NCBI RefSeq assembly: GCF_003576645.1 | Contig: NC_044929.1 | Coordinates: forward strand, 19,782,033-19,846,032 | Direction of reading: 5' to 3' | DNA from: Ipomoea triloba | Lineage: Eukaryota; Streptophyta; Magnoliopsida; Solanales; Convolvulaceae | DNA length: 64,000 nt | Shown: in pieces, positions 1-11,642 of the stretch | How positions within the stretch are numbered: position 1 is the first letter of the stretch | How the letters are laid out: each line of letters begins with the position of its first letter | Program-made: the position numbers and the translations under genes | Notes under the pieces: generated by a model | Database searches by the model: none | Told to the model about the DNA's origin: nothing | The model's input: the letters and a program-made list of their open reading frames with translations, nothing else

Positions 1-201
1 TGGATTGGTGCTTCCAAAAATGATATCGTCCACATAGATTTGCACCAATAAGATGTGATCCCCGTCCTTAATTCTAAACAATGTTTTGTCCACTAGGACT
101 TTGGTGAACCCACACTGAATTAGAAAAGAGGATAAGGTATCATACCAAGCTCTCGGAGCTTGTTTTAAGCCGTAAAGTGCCTTCTTTAATTTGTATACTT
201 T
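1..201 (-). repeat. Duplicated fragment of Copia reverse transcriptase, probable contig overlap
   Basis: This segment repeats 550-750 at an offset of 549 bases, with two differences that I could see. It ends directly at the single N at position 202. It encodes the part of reverse transcriptase containing the YVDD active-site motif (25-36, equivalent to 574-585). A second catalytic core right after the first one in the same pol gene makes no biological sense. A join between two overlapping contigs or two element copies is the simplest reading. Confidence 0.8.
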
Positions 202-202
202 N

Positions 203-2815
203 TTAGGACTTGCCTGAAACCTAGCACATACACCTACTGCAAAGGATATATCTGGTCTACTAGCAGTTAAATAGAGAAGAGATCCGATGATACCTCGATA
301 AGTAGTTTGATCGACCTCTCGACCTTCACTGTCGACATCGATACGTAGAGAGGTTCCCATGGGTACTTTGACTGAGGATTTCCCTTTTACATTGTATTTT
401 CTGAGCAGATCCTTGGTGTATTTCTCCTGATTGATGAAGATACCTTCCTTAAGCTGTCTCACTTGTAATCCAAGGAAGTAGTTTAGTTCTCCCATCATGC
501 TCATCTCGAACTTCCCTTTCATCAATCTGGAGAACTTCTCGCACAAGTCTGGATTGGTGCTTCCAAAAATGATATCGTCCACATAGATTTGCACCAATAA
601 GATGTGATCCCCGTCCTTAATTCTAAACAATGTTTTGTCCACTAGGCCTTTGGTGAACCCACACTGAAGTAGAAAAGAGGATAAGGTATCATACCAAGCT
701 CTCGGAGCTTGTTTTAAGCCGTAAAGTGCCTTCTTTAATTTGTATACTTTGTCAGCTCCCACGTCCTTCAAGAAACCCGGAGGTTGTTCAACGTACACCT
801 CTTCTTCGAGAAGTCCGTTCAGAAAAGCGCTCTTGACATCCATTTGATATACCTTAAAGTCTTTGAAGGCGGCATATGCGAGAAAGATGCGTATGGCTTC
901 GAGACGTGCCACTGGAGCGAAGGTTTCATCAAAATCTATTCCTTCCTCCTGACAGTAGCCTTTGGCAACAAGTCTGGCCTTGTTCCTAACAATAACTCCA
1001 TCCTCATTCATCTTGTTTCTGAAAACCCACTTTGTACCAATGACATTCTGATGATGAGGTCTCGGAACTAGTTCCCAAACGTCGTTCCTCTCGAACTGAT
1101 GAAGTTCCTCTTGCATTGCTTGCACCCAATCTGCGTCGCTTAGAGCCTCATCGATCACCTTAGGCTCTATTTGAGATAGAAAACAAGCAAACATGCTTTC
1201 TCTGTAAGCTGATCTGGTTCGAACTCTGTCACGTACATCTCCGATCACTTGATCAGCAGGGTGACTTCTCAGCCATCTTAGGTCGGGTTGCGGCTCCTCA
1301 GTTGATACTTCCATTGAAGGTTGAGATATGGGTTGAACATCTATGATCTGGTTTTGATCAACTGAGTCAGGCGCTTTCTTCTTGGTAGACTCTTCATCAT
1401 CTGATTCTGACTGGAGTTCTGCTACGTCTCGAACTATCGACTGCTTGTCTTCGAGAGGTAAGTTTGATCTCTCGATAGACTCTGGCTGATCTTCCTCAGC
1501 AGCTTCCGTTGTCTTTGATGGTTGATCTGTTGATGCCCTTTCATCAAAGGTAACATGTATGGACTCTTCAACCACCAAACTCCGCTTGTTGAAGACTCTG
1601 AGTGCTTTGCTTGTCGATGAGTATCCCAGAAATACTCCATCATCTGCCTTTTCTTCAAAAGTTCTTCGTTGAGTCTTCCCATTGTTGTGAATATAGCATT
1701 TGCACCCGAATGAGTGGAAGTGGCTTACATTCGGTTTTCTTCCATTCCACAACTCATATGGAGTCTTTCCAACTCCTTTTACTATCAAGGACCGATTTTG
1801 GGTGTAGCACGCTGTGTTGATTGCTTCTGCCCAAAATCCTTGTGATATGTTGGCTTGCGAGAGCATGGTCCTTGCGGCTTCTTTGAGAGTTCTGTTCCTT
1901 CTTTCAGCAACCCCGTTTTGTTGAGGTGTTCGAGCAGCTGATAGTTGATGATGAATTCCGTTCTCGTTGCAGTAGCTCTCGATTACTTGATTAACGAACT
2001 CTCCACCTTGATCTGACCGGATCTTTAGTATCGAGACTTCCTTTTCAACTTGAACTTGTTTCAAGAGATTTGGTAGGGCAATTTTTGTCTCGCTTTTCTT
2101 GGTTAAGAACACGGTCCAAGTGAATCTTGTGTAGTCATCCACTACCACAAGAGTGTACTTCTTTCCCTTTATGCTGGGTGGATCCACTGGGCCAAATAAG
2201 TCCATGTGAAGAAGACTTAATGGTCTAGTGGATGATGTCTCGGCTTTGCTCTTGAAAGAGGATTTGATCTGTTTGCAACGTTGACATGCCTCACAAATTT
2301 TATCCTTTCGAAACGTCACTTTGGGCAGTCCTTCCACTAAGTTCCTCTTAGTAAGCTTGTTGATAGTCTTGAAGTTCAGATGACTAAGCTTACTATGCCA
2401 ATCCCAGCATAAATCTTCCTTGCTCCTTGCTAGCATACATAGGGATGGTTTTGCAGACCTCCAATCCACTATGTACATGTTTCCTTTCCTTGCTGCTTCC
2501 AAGACGACTTCGAGAGATTCCTCGTTCATAATCTGACATTTGCTTTTGGTGAAGACAACTTTGTGGCCCTTGTCACAGAACTGGCTTGTACTAAGGAGAT
2601 TGAACTTGAGCCCCTCAACGTAGGACACTCCTTTAATAACCAGCTCATTCTTTTGGATTTCACCAACAGCTCTTGTGCGCCCCTTCTTCTCGTTGTCGCC
2701 AAATGTCACCAAGGGACCTTCGATAGGTTGGATGTTCTCAAGCAGTGTTAGATTTCCAGTCATATGTCTCGAACATCCACTGTCAATGAACCACACGTCC
2801 CTGGTGTCCTGCAAG
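203..2815 (-). CDS. pol: Ty1/Copia pol polyprotein (protease, integrase, reverse transcriptase), partial
   Basis: Read from high to low coordinates, this is the pol region of a Copia retrotransposon. It begins with an aspartic protease (Asp-Ser-Gly within [13 protein letters not shown], near 2790-2755). The integrase follows: the HMDLFGP motif near 2200, a QGGEF segment near 2010, and [13 protein letters not shown] near 1930-1890. Reverse transcriptase comes next, with [16 protein letters not shown] near 720-690 and YVDD at 574-585. RNase H should lie beyond the left edge of the window. The stretches I translated contain no stop codons, so the polyprotein looks largely intact up to the N at 202. 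Its frame differs from gag by -1. The order protease-integrase-RT places it in Copia rather than Gypsy. The long gag and large LTR suggest the Sirevirus group, which is an inference. Confidence 0.88.
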
Positions 2816-2819
2816 GAAA

Positions 2820-5183
2820 TCAAGCAAGTTTAGGTACCCAAACTTTGGGTCCTGGTGGGTTAGTGAGTTTAGGCATCCATTTATACCTTGTGCCCATTAT
2901 TCCAGGCCTAGGCGCAATGTAGCCATTGTACGTTTGATAATTATAAGGAATGCTAGCAAAGGTTTTAGGCCTCTTTGGTGCATAAATCAACTTAGGTATA
3001 GACTTTTCGACTGGCTTATGCACCATGCCTTTCATATAATCATAAGGAATGCTAGCAAAAGTTTTGGGCCTCTTTGGTGCATAAATCAACTTAGATATAG
3101 ACTTTTCGATTGGCTTATGCACCATGCCTTTCTCCATCCGTGAGTTCCTAACTATGTGGATCTCAGTGCCTTTCTCCATCCGTGAGTTCCTAACTATGTG
3201 GATCTCAGACCTTCCATATTTGCCTTGAGGCGCATTACATGGAATGTAGTTCTTTTTGTACTTGGAATGGCCTGCATTACATGGAATGTAGTTCTTTTTG
3301 TACTTGGAATGGCCTTGCGAGAGATAGCAAGGTGTCTTTTTGTACTTGGAATGGCCTTGCGAGAGATAGCAAGGTGATCTCTCGATATTGTTTACCCGGC
3401 CATTCTTCGTAGTTTTCCTATACTTTCCATTTCTGGTGTATAGGGACGGTTTATGAATAGCTACCCTGGTCTTTTGTGTTGGTCCTTTATGACCTTTATT
3501 TGGTTTGGGTTGAGATCCTCCATTTCTTGAAGTTCCCAAACCGTTGGTCTGTTTATTTCTCGAGAGATGGTCTCGATGGAACCCTAGACCGGTTCTATCA
3601 CTTGTAGGTCTGTGATCATTCACCATTTTCTCCATAGCTTTGGAGGAATCAGTGTATGATGCTATAACCTTTCTAAGATCATTTTCGGTGATCTCTCGAG
3701 CTTTGCACTTTTCAGTCAGTAGGGTTACTTTAGCTTCTAACTCACTTACTTTGAGAGTTAGCTCTGAATTATCTTTCGAGACGTTCTTAAGCATATCTCT
3801 TTCAGCAGTTAGCTTGCTGTTTTCTTCCCGGATTTTGGCATGAGTGCTGTTAGCGATACCGAGATCCCTTTTAAGTGTTTCAAGCATCTCAAAGGGATCT
3901 TCATCGCTTCCGAACGAAGAACAACGAGAGGTAGAGGTAGAGCAGCGAGATGTGGAAGTAGAGGTTACCTCATTGTCAATGGCCATTAGACATTGATCCT
4001 CTTCTTCCTCGGTGTATAAGCAGATGAGTCCCCTCTCATCTTCTGAGCTGCTGCTGCCTTCACTGGAGCTCGATGTCTCGGACTCCTCGATTGCTCTCTC
4101 GAGTTCCTCAGCAACAAGCGCCTTTCTGCGCAGATGTTTCCTTGAATCTCCCTTGAAGCCACTTTGTGCTGGCTTTTCTTTGGATTCCTCCTTTCTCCTG
4201 GAGTCCCTGCCTTCTTGGCCTTGATACTTACTTACCATAGGGTAAGGGCACTCGGCTTTGAAGTGTCCTGGTCTCCTGCAGTTGTAGCAGAGACCCTGAT
4301 TTTCCTCCTCTATCCTTCTGGATGAATGTTTCTCATTGTTCCTTCTTGAGGAGGAAGGTGAACTTGTGTTGCTCTCCGTTGACTTCTTCATGAACTTCCT
4401 GAATTTTCTTATGAAGAAAGCAAACTGTTCGTCAGATAAAAATTCAGTGGGATTAGAATCTGACCTTGAGGAGGTGGTTGATTGGTCAGCAACCAGTGCC
4501 ACATTCCGTCTGTCCACCACGTCCTCATCTCTCGGAAACATCTCAAATTCGAAGGCTTTGAGATCTCTGAATAGTTGGTCGGTTGTGGTGTTCTTCAAAT
4601 CCCTGTGATCACGCATTGTGATCACCTTCATTTCCCACTCCTTGGTAAGGCCTCGTAAGACCTTCAGGTTTAGCTCCTTTTGTGGAATCTCCTTCTCGAG
4701 ATCATTGATCTCTATTGATAGCTTCATGAAACGAGATTCCATGCTGTCGATGCTCTCCCCTGGCTTCATCTTGAAGTCCTCGAACTTCTTCATGGCCACG
4801 GTAAGCTTGTTCTCCTTCTCCTGTTCGTCACCTTCACCAATTAACATCAAAGTATCCCATACCTCTTTCGCCGTTTTGCACTTTCTTACTTTTGGAAAGA
4901 TGGTTTCGTCTATAGCTCTGAAGAGAATATCCTTGGCAATGTTGTCCAAGTTGTTTCTCTTCCTATCATCACTTGTCCATTCTTCCCTAGGTTTGGGGAC
5001 ATACTTTGGTGTATCTCTGGTTTGCTCAGCAGCCGTGTTTACCATCATGATCTTGACTGGTCCAAATGTTATAACTTCGGCCATCTCATCATGGAGGGCT
5101 GATAGATACGCAAGCATGCGTGTTTTCCAGTCATCGAACCTGCTAAGATCAAAGAGAAGATGCCTCGACAACATGCTGTCCAT
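2820..5183 (-). CDS. gag: Copia/Sirevirus-like Gag with CCHC zinc knuckle, 787 aa
   Basis: This is the capsid/nucleocapsid protein of the same element, which packages element RNA into cytoplasmic particles. The start at 5183 follows shortly after the primer-binding site. The N-terminal part (about residues 10-260) has the helical Copia gag (UBN2-like) character. A zinc knuckle [14 protein letters not shown] (C-x2-C-x4-H-x4-C) lies near residue 300. It is followed by a Ser/Glu-rich acidic stretch, a coiled-coil-like region near 430-510, and a basic C-terminal tail. At 787 residues it is much longer than the roughly 300-400 residues of simple Copia gags, which is typical of Sireviruses. The C-terminal tail contains four successive tandem duplications (separate entry). 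The reading frame is open throughout. The opposite-strand ORFs in this span have no independent support. Confidence 0.88.
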   Translation of the reverse strand: MDSMLSRHLLFDLSRFDDWKTRMLAYLSALHDEMAEVITFGPVKIMMVNTAAEQTRDTPKYVPKPREEWTSDDRKRNNLDNIAKDILFRAIDETIFPKVRKCKTAKEVWDTLMLIGEGDEQEKENKLTVAMKKFEDFKMKPGESIDSMESRFMKLSIEINDLEKEIPQKELNLKVLRGLTKEWEMKVITMRDHRDLKNTTTDQLFRDLKAFEFEMFPRDEDVVDRRNVALVADQSTTSSRSDSNPTEFLSDEQFAFFIRKFRKFMKKSTESNTSSPSSSRRNNEKHSSRRIEEENQGLCYNCRRPGHFKAECPYPMVSKYQGQEGRDSRRKEESKEKPAQSGFKGDSRKHLRRKALVAEELERAIEESETSSSSEGSSSSEDERGLICLYTEEEEDQCLMAIDNEVTSTSTSRCSTSTSRCSSFGSDEDPFEMLETLKRDLGIANSTHAKIREENSKLTAERDMLKNVSKDNSELTLKVSELEAKVTLLTEKCKAREITENDLRKVIASYTDSSKAMEKMVNDHRPTSDRTGLGFHRDHLSRNKQTNGLGTSRNGGSQPKPNKGHKGPTQKTRVAIHKPSLYTRNGKYRKTTKNGRVNNIERSPCYLSQGHSKYKKTPCYLSQGHSKYKKNYIPCNAGHSKYKKNYIPCNAPQGKYGRSEIHIVRNSRMEKGTEIHIVRNSRMEKGMVHKPIEKSISKLIYAPKRPKTFASIPYDYMKGMVHKPVEKSIPKLIYAPKRPKTFASIPYNYQTYNGYIAPRPGIMGTRYKWMPKLTNPPGPKVWVPKLA
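2935..3385 (-). repeat. Serial in-frame tandem duplications in the gag C-terminus
   Basis: Four different adjacent segments are each present twice, one after another. They are a 99-bp unit (starting near 2943 and 3042; peptide around [17 protein letters not shown]), a unit of about 39 bp around [13 protein letters not shown], a unit of about 45 bp around [14 protein letters not shown], and a unit of about 45 bp around [12 protein letters not shown]. All units are multiples of three and keep the frame open. Copies within a pair differ by only a few bases, so the duplications are recent relative to the element. Confidence 0.85.
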
Positions 5184-5284
5184 TTTAAAAAAAATTTCTC
5201 GTGCTTTGAAAATGTTTTCAAAAGACTTTTCAAAGAAGGATCTCTAGGCAATATAAACAAAGGTTTATATCGATCAGAGAACTT

Positions 5285-5296
5285 GCTCTGATACCA
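5285..5296 (-). promoter_or_regulatory. Primer-binding site complementary to initiator tRNA-Met
   Basis: On the minus strand the sequence reads TGGTATCAGAGC. This is the classic Copia primer-binding site, complementary to the 3' end of initiator methionine tRNA. It lies two bases inside the LTR edge at 5299. It fixes the element's orientation and shows that the adjacent LTR is the 5' LTR. Confidence 0.92.
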
Positions 5297-5298
5297 AT

Positions 5299-7040
5299 TG
5301 TTGGTCCCAAGGGGATGGGGTACAAGTCTAGAGGGGGGGGGGAATAGACTTGTATAAGATTTTGCAAATCTTTTCGACCTCTCGTGTGTATTGAACTTAG
5401 GATGTTTAGGTTCGATACCTCACGAGGTGAAGACAAAGTTTTATGCGCAGCGGAAATGTTATCCCCTTTTAGTTAGCACGAGTTTGAGTTAGTTCGAGAG
5501 GTGTGTTTATATGCAGTGCAATCGAGAGGTTAGCGAGAGATAAAAACAGTAAGTAAATGCAAGAGAGATTTTTAAGTGGTTCGGCCAACCCGCCTACGTC
5601 CACTCTTCTTCCAGAAACTCCCTGGAAGGATTGCACTAAAAACTTCCCTTTTTAGTACAATATCGAGCGCTTGAGCTTTGATCACGAAGCCCGCCTCAAG
5701 CCTCAGGTTTTTCGCCCCGCTTCTTGTTACTCCACCTCTCGAGCACTTGACCTTTGATCACCAAGCCCGCGTCAAGCCTCAGGATCTTCACAAGACAGCT
5801 CCCAGGTTACTCCGCCTCTCCAAGGTCTTTCTCCCCGCTTCCAGCTACTCCACCTCTCGAGCACTTGACCTTTGATCACCAAGCCCGCGTCAAGCCTCAG
5901 GTTTCTTTCACTCGGACAGCTGCCAGGTTACTCCACCTCTCTTGCTTAATCCAAAGCAAGGTGTTTTTGGTTGTCACAGTTGAATGTAACAGACTCCAAT
6001 CTGACCACAAGCTATCGTTGAATCAACTTCGATGTAGAGCAGCTTCGGTCACCTTCTGGATGTATAACAGTTTAAGCTTTGTAACTCTCTTGAAACACTA
6101 AGATGTGTTTTCTCGCTGTTTTGAATATCAGGATGATATTCCAAGTTAAGCACTTGCACTTGAACGTTTTAGACAGACACTTCTTAAGAATTTCGAACCC
6201 CACTATTTTTTTTTGTGTGTCTTTACGTCCTTATATATGAGAGTAGAGGAATAATTCTGTTGGAGGGAAAATTATTCCGTTTGAAATTTGTCTCCCATGC
6301 TGATCATGGGTCTTGCATATTTTCAGCATATTTCATGGAGTGGTGATCTTGTAACTTGAACCTCTTTGTCTTGTAGTGAATGTTCCATAGTTCACTTTTC
6401 TTGAGTCCATGCTCCACTTTCGTCTTTTGGTAAAAGTTACTCTTTTTATATTCCCATTATTCCTTGTTTGTAGGGAATCAGACCACTTCAGCATTGGTGC
6501 ACCTTTTGACCGTTTGTGGTGGAAATCTGACGTGTCATCCATTTCCGCCCATTTTGAAATCTTCACGTTCGGCACCTCTTCATTATTCCATCTCCATGAT
6601 ATTCTTCTTCTCCAAACTTTAAGTATGACTGTCATTCAGCTTTGTTGGAGAATTGTTAGTGTATCGAGACCAAGGTTGATATCTTGATTGCTTGATGTCT
6701 CGAACTCAAATATCGAGAGGTCTATCTCTCGAACTCTGTTTATGTCTCGAACTGGATAACTGTATCGAGAGGTCCTACCTCTCGAACTCTGCTTATGTCT
6801 CGAGACTTAGTTGATGTCTCGCAGACCCTTATTCCTCCAGTGTTGTCCCATGCTTTCTTCTGATCTGTCTATATGATTACAACACACGAGACTTCTAAGA
6901 TGTTCAAACAAATTTCCCTCAAGCTTAAATATTTTCCGAGTTGAGCTCAAAGTTACCCGGTTGTATTTTCGCTCTTGGTTTACTTGTCGAAATTACAGCG
7001 TTTTGCCTATGTGTCGAGACTTGGGGATTTCTACTTAACA
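5299..7040 (-). mobile_element. 5' LTR of the Copia element, about 1.74 kb
   Basis: The LTR is bounded by TGTT at 5299 and AACA at 7040, and the primer-binding site is just inside. On the minus strand a TATA box (TATATAAGG, near 6230-6240) would place transcription start near 6200. Upstream, at about 6660-6840, the sequence is crowded with TCTCGA/ATCGAGAGGT words that form short palindromes. At about 5680-5945 there is a short tandem array of 75-115 bp units built around 'gatcaccaagcccgcgtcaa'. A run of nine or more G at 5331-5341 is prone to sequencing error. The partner LTR is outside the window, so the target duplication cannot be checked; the outer flank reads GTTGG. Confidence 0.8.
5680..5945. 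repeat. Short tandem array within the Copia LTR
   Basis: Three related units begin near 5678, 5753 and 5868. Each carries a version of 'cacttgacctttgatcac' followed by an 'aagcccgc.tcaagcctcagg' segment and a 'ccacctctcgag' link. The units differ in length because of internal insertions. The small ORFs here are a by-product of the repeat and are not supported as genes. Confidence 0.75.
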
Positions 7041-8300
7041 GTTGGTATCATCAAAACCTATTACATGATGTTCCTAACATTTGGATCCAATAGTATGAAT
7101 GTAGGATAACAAAAGCAGGCAAACAAACATAATAATGGATATCAAAACTCATAGTAGGGTGCAAAAGTCCCCAACCAAACACATCCTAAGTGCGTAACTT
7201 TAGATTTTTAGTCGGTAAAAATACTCTACTAAACTATGCAGTATGCAGTAGTTTGTCAAGTATTGCATAGGTAACAAATAGAAAATATTTGGTATTGTTG
7301 GTCCCTGCCAAGCAAAAGTAGGCTTTTTAACAATTTTAAAACTTTTTCGAGTCAGCTCTAAGTGAGTTTGAATTTATAAATCAAAGCTAGAAAACTAAGT
7401 TTTCATGTAGCGGAAGTCTTTAAGTTTGCCTAATAAAATGTGTAGCTAAGTTTGATGATTTGAAGTATTAGTGTGTATATGTATGAGATTAATTAGTTGC
7501 ACACTAGAAGTAATGAAAATGAATGTAAAGTGCAAAAGAGATTGTTATAGTGGTTCGGAAGAACTTTCCTACTCTACTCTTCTCTTTAACTCCAAGGAGG
7601 TTTCCACTAAGTATTTTGTACACAATACAAAGTTGCACGAAGCCTTCTACTTTTATCAGTTGACAATCCTTGAGATATGGGTCAATTATGAAGTCACTCT
7701 ATCCTTCACTGTATGATCAAAGCTAGACAAGGGTCATACACCAAGTCGCCTTGCTAGGATAATCTCCCAACTTCCTTCAACTGAAAGATGGTTATAGTTG
7801 AGTGTCAGACTTTGAGAAATCAAACTAATTTCTTTTCAGCTTAGAAGCTTGATTCAAGAATGTAAAGCTTGCACAATAGCTTGAACACTTGATTACAAGA
7901 GAGTTTTCAATTGATTTTCCAGCCTTTTTTTTTCTAAGCTTGGAGTCTTCCTTTCATAGACGAGGGGGGATGAACAACAACTCGAAATTTGAATATGCCC
8001 GTTGTCACTCAGCAAGTGGTAGCCATCCAAAAGCTGCCACAATCCCCTAAAATCCGTTGTCATATCTCTTAACTTGTGCAGCTTGATATCCACAGGATAA
8101 AGACAGTTTCCCTATTAGTGTATATAAGCACTCCAAAGTCAAAAAGAGTTGCTCCTTCGTATCACCAATATGTCTCACATGTAGATTCCTAGTTGTCAGA
8201 CAAGTTGAATTTTCCAACGATTCTTTTTGTTCTTCCTCGTATAAATTCCTTCCGAGGTTGATCTTTAATGCGGTTTAGTGGTACGATGAGTGTTGAAATG
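7041..8300. mobile_element. Degenerate LTR fragment related to the adjacent Copia LTR
   Basis: A TGTTGGTCCC start near 7298 matches the start of the LTR at 5299. It is followed in the same order by a 'gtggttcgg' block, a 'ccactcttc...aactccaagga' block near 7545-7600, and the transcribed-leader-like part. The part at about 7734-8250 is repeated at about 9979-10490 with roughly one difference in ten. No coding region survives. The segment 7041-7290 just before it shows nothing recognisable. Confidence 0.55.
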
Positions 8301-9620
8301 TAGAAGTGAAGTATGTTGTCCTCAAATGATTGAGTTTATGGCACTCTATTGCAATAGTTAATTCTAGGCACTAGGATAAGAAGTAACTCATCAAAAGCTA
8401 AGTAAAACAATCAACGACGGGAAATAAGTAACGATCCAAAGAAAAACAAATAAGTAATCGAATAATAACACGAGATGAAATCAATTAAAGATACAAGGAC
8501 TCGGGTAGGGGAGTATGATCTTTTAAATACCAAAAGCCTAAAGGATTGAGGGAAACATAAATGCCAAGATAAGACATTGAAGGGGATGCACTAAAAAAAT
8601 TATAGTATACAAACCACTCTCGTTATCAAATAAACAAGGATTAGGATTAGGACTTTGCCCCAATCTCGTGATGCATCAACCCCTAATCCTTCAAGAACAC
8701 AAGCATTCAAATCCCTCTATTTGTCCTATTCTCATAATGGAAATAGAGTGTGTACTAGGAGTGGCTTGGAAATTCAATCCAACTCATTGAGATTGAATTT
8801 TCTTTATAAAAAAAAAGGCATGCTAAAAGTGTTGTGCACCACACCTTAACAAGAGACAGCAAATAATCATCTACAACATCAAGAACCCTAAATTTGAAAT
8901 CCACCTCTTTATGCAATAATAATGGTTAATGCATGTAGACAGATCAAGCTACCCCAACCCAAGTCCCAAAGGGGACTACTCACACATATTTAAAAGAAAG
9001 AAAGCAAAAACACAAATGGAAGACATATTCATAAAGCTAAAAGAGATAGGGTAAAAGTAAACTTATCTATTGAAAGCAAAGAGAGAGAAATCCCAAAATT
9101 GGTGCTCCAATGTTGATTGCAATCTTCAATAAAGATAAAAGTATGAAATCTATTGTCAATCTAAGCAAAAAGTGATGAAAAGAAATAACAGAAAATCGCA
9201 TCTAGCTGCTAGGTCTTGAACTTTAGATCTCATTGTGTGTAAAAGACTAAAAATAAACTAAAAATTGTTACAAAGCAGAGTCACATGGGTAGCGACAAAG
9301 GCACTCACATGCCTGTCTCTAGACATGGTCCATCTCACGGATGTGTTGATGCTTGTGTTCAGAAAGGGGCATGTACATGCACGAGAGTGTCAATGCCCAT
9401 GTGCTCGTTAGAATTTCAACTTCCTTGTTTGCTTCGGTTTGTCCTTGCTACTTCCTCTCAAGCTACTCCAAGGTGCTCCCATTCTCCTCCAATGTGTTTC
9501 TTGGCTCATAAATCAACTAGAAATACTCCCAATTCTTCAATTCCTTACTTGTTGTGATTGAATGCACCTAAGAATATATAATAATCACACAAATAAGCTT
9601 CAATACATGCGTGTTTTGAG
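8300..9620. mobile_element. Unassigned retroelement-like filler between two LTR-like repeats
   Basis: This stretch has no credible protein gene. Words such as 'caatagttaattctaggcactagg' and the 'cacatgcctgtctctagacatgg' segment near 9300 resemble noncoding parts of plant LTR elements. The short ORFs at 8655 and 9285 match no protein family I recognise. I regard the stretch as worn retroelement DNA, with low certainty about the family. Confidence 0.35.
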
Positions 9621-10740
9621 CAATTCATACTCTAAATGGGTTAAGTAAAATGGTAAAATAATGATCACCAATAAATCACTTATCAATCTTCCATAAAAGA
9701 TATTCAATAAAGTTCTTATGATCTTGGATGATTGCATTGAATGCCATTTAATCTTTTTTTGAAGATCACTTTGAATTATTTCGTTCTGATCTCCTTTGCT
9801 TCCTTCTAAACACTTTCCTTCTGGTCGCCTTCTTTTGAAGTCCTTCATTCCAGTTGCCTTCTTCCAAAGTCTTTCCTTCCGTTCAGATGGTTTACAAAGC
9901 ATGTCTAAATTTATAATGAAGAATCAAGGGTTTAATGTGCCTATATAATATCTTTTGCATCATTAAAATCTATATATTAACACCAAGTCACCTTGTTAGG
10001 ATAATCTCACAACTTCCTTCAATGGAAAGATGGTTGTAGTTGAGTGTTGTTGGACTTTGAGAAATCAAACTAATTTTTTTTTTAGCTTAGAAGCTTGATC
10101 GATAATGTAGAGCTTTCACAGTAGCTTGAACACTTGATCACAAGAGAGTTTTCAATTGACTTTCCAACATTTTTTTTCTAAGCTTGGATCTTCTTTTTAT
10201 AGATAAGGAGGGATGAACAACAACTTGAAATTTGAATATGCTCGTTGTTACTCAGCAAATAGTAGCTGTCCAAAAGTTGTCACGATCCTCTAAAATCAAC
10301 TGTCATATCTTTTAACTTGTGTAGCTCGATATCCATAGGGTAAAGACCGTTTCCCTATCAGTGTATATTAGCACTCCAAAGTCAAAAAGACTTGTTGCTA
10401 CTTATTACCAATTTGTTTTGGATATAGACTCATAGGTGTTAGACAAATTGCATTCTTCAATGATTATTCTTCCTCGTATGAACTTCTTTTGAGGTTGATC
10501 TTCCTTAAAATGATATTCAATAAAGCTCCTATCATTTTGGATGATTGCATTGAATGCCCTTTCATCATCCTTGAAGGTCACTTTTGAATTGTTTCCTTCC
10601 GATCCCCTTTGCTTCCTTTCAAACCTTTTCATTCCGGTCACCTTCTTCCAAAGTCTTTCTTTCCAATGGTCTTCTTCCGAAGTCTTTTCTTCCCGTCAGA
10701 TGGTTTATGAAGCATGTCTAAATTTATAAGTTTTACATTA
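9620..10740. mobile_element. Second copy of the degenerate LTR-like sequence
   Basis: The stretch 9979-10490 lines up with 7734-8250, sharing words such as 'aggataatctc', 'agcttgaacacttgat' and 'cactccaaagtcaaaaag'. The part at 9660-9900 repeats the 'ttccttccg...aaagtctttc' block found again at 10560-10720, so the unit is itself partly duplicated. Together with the 7.3-8.3 kb copy it may mark the two LTRs of a short decayed element, or nested fragments. Confidence 0.5.
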
Positions 10741-11040
10741 CAAACATTGTATTCCTGATTAGTATGGAGTATTATATTTTTTAAAATAAATATTACATTT
10801 TCATATTGACCCGATCCGTCTCAGTCTTACACAAGTTTTTGTTTTTTATTTTTTATTTTAATTTTAAATCCTTTTATGTTTGGAAATTACAAAATTATGA
10901 GTCACCCCTGTCCGTCAAGAAGGGGGTTGCGGATGCAAAAGGAGATCGGAAAATTGGTGGGGGAAGAAAATGAAAATTCAAAATATGGCCCACGTCACCC
11001 CTGCTTCAACTCGCCGCCTCGACTCAGTAGCTGACTCACC

Positions 11041-11642
11041 CTTCTTCTTCTCTCCCCTTCCATCACACATCACCCCTTCTCTTTCTCTCTCTAAACTCCT
11101 TTTTCTGCAAACCCTTTTTAATCTTTTCCATACCCATTTTCGTCTTTTCACACTCCCCCTCCTCGTCTCCTTCCTTTTCCATCTCCACCTCCGCAGTGGC
11201 TAGTGTGCGCCGTATGCTCCCCAGCATTCCTACGCAGCGTATGATAGCCTCCCCCGTCTCTCACTTTCCCTTTATCTAGGGTTTCCCTTCACTCCTCGGC
11301 ACAAACATTCCTTCCTTTCCAATCGTCGCCTCCAAATTTTCATCTCTCCCTCTCTCTATTCGGAAATCAGGTACTATTCGATTCATGATTCTCTATTTTT
11401 GATAGTTATGTATGTATGTATGCGTGAATATATGCGCGAGAAGGGAATTTTTATAATTTATTTCGATTTTGGCGTTTAATTTTTAGTGTATGCTTTTATT
11501 TATTTTTTAATCGTATGGAATTTGAGTTTGTTTTTTTAATTAAAATTTCCTAGGGTTTGAGTGGACTGTGAATTTTGAGTTTTGTGGTATAATTTTGCTG
11601 AGGGAGGTGTGGTTTTTAGTTCGGAGGGTAATGTTACGTTGA
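11041..11642 (+). promoter_or_regulatory. Pyrimidine-rich promoter/5' UTR of the NFRKB-like gene, with a leader intron
   Basis: A CT-rich tract covers about 11041-11370, as is common around plant core promoters and 5' UTRs. A plausible leader intron runs from the donor GTACTATT at 11371 to the TTTTTAG acceptor ending at 11619; its T-rich sequence fits a plant intron. The start ATG at 11643 follows 23 bases later. Upstream ATGs near 11212 and 11250 lie in the leader and could lower translation. The exact transcription start cannot be fixed from sequence. Confidence 0.6.

Noticed and set aside
4618..5247. 209-codon plus-strand ORF opposite gag
   Set aside because: It lies entirely on the antisense of an intact gag gene and its start region; it is Ser/Phe/Leu-rich as expected of a shadow frame and shows no domain.
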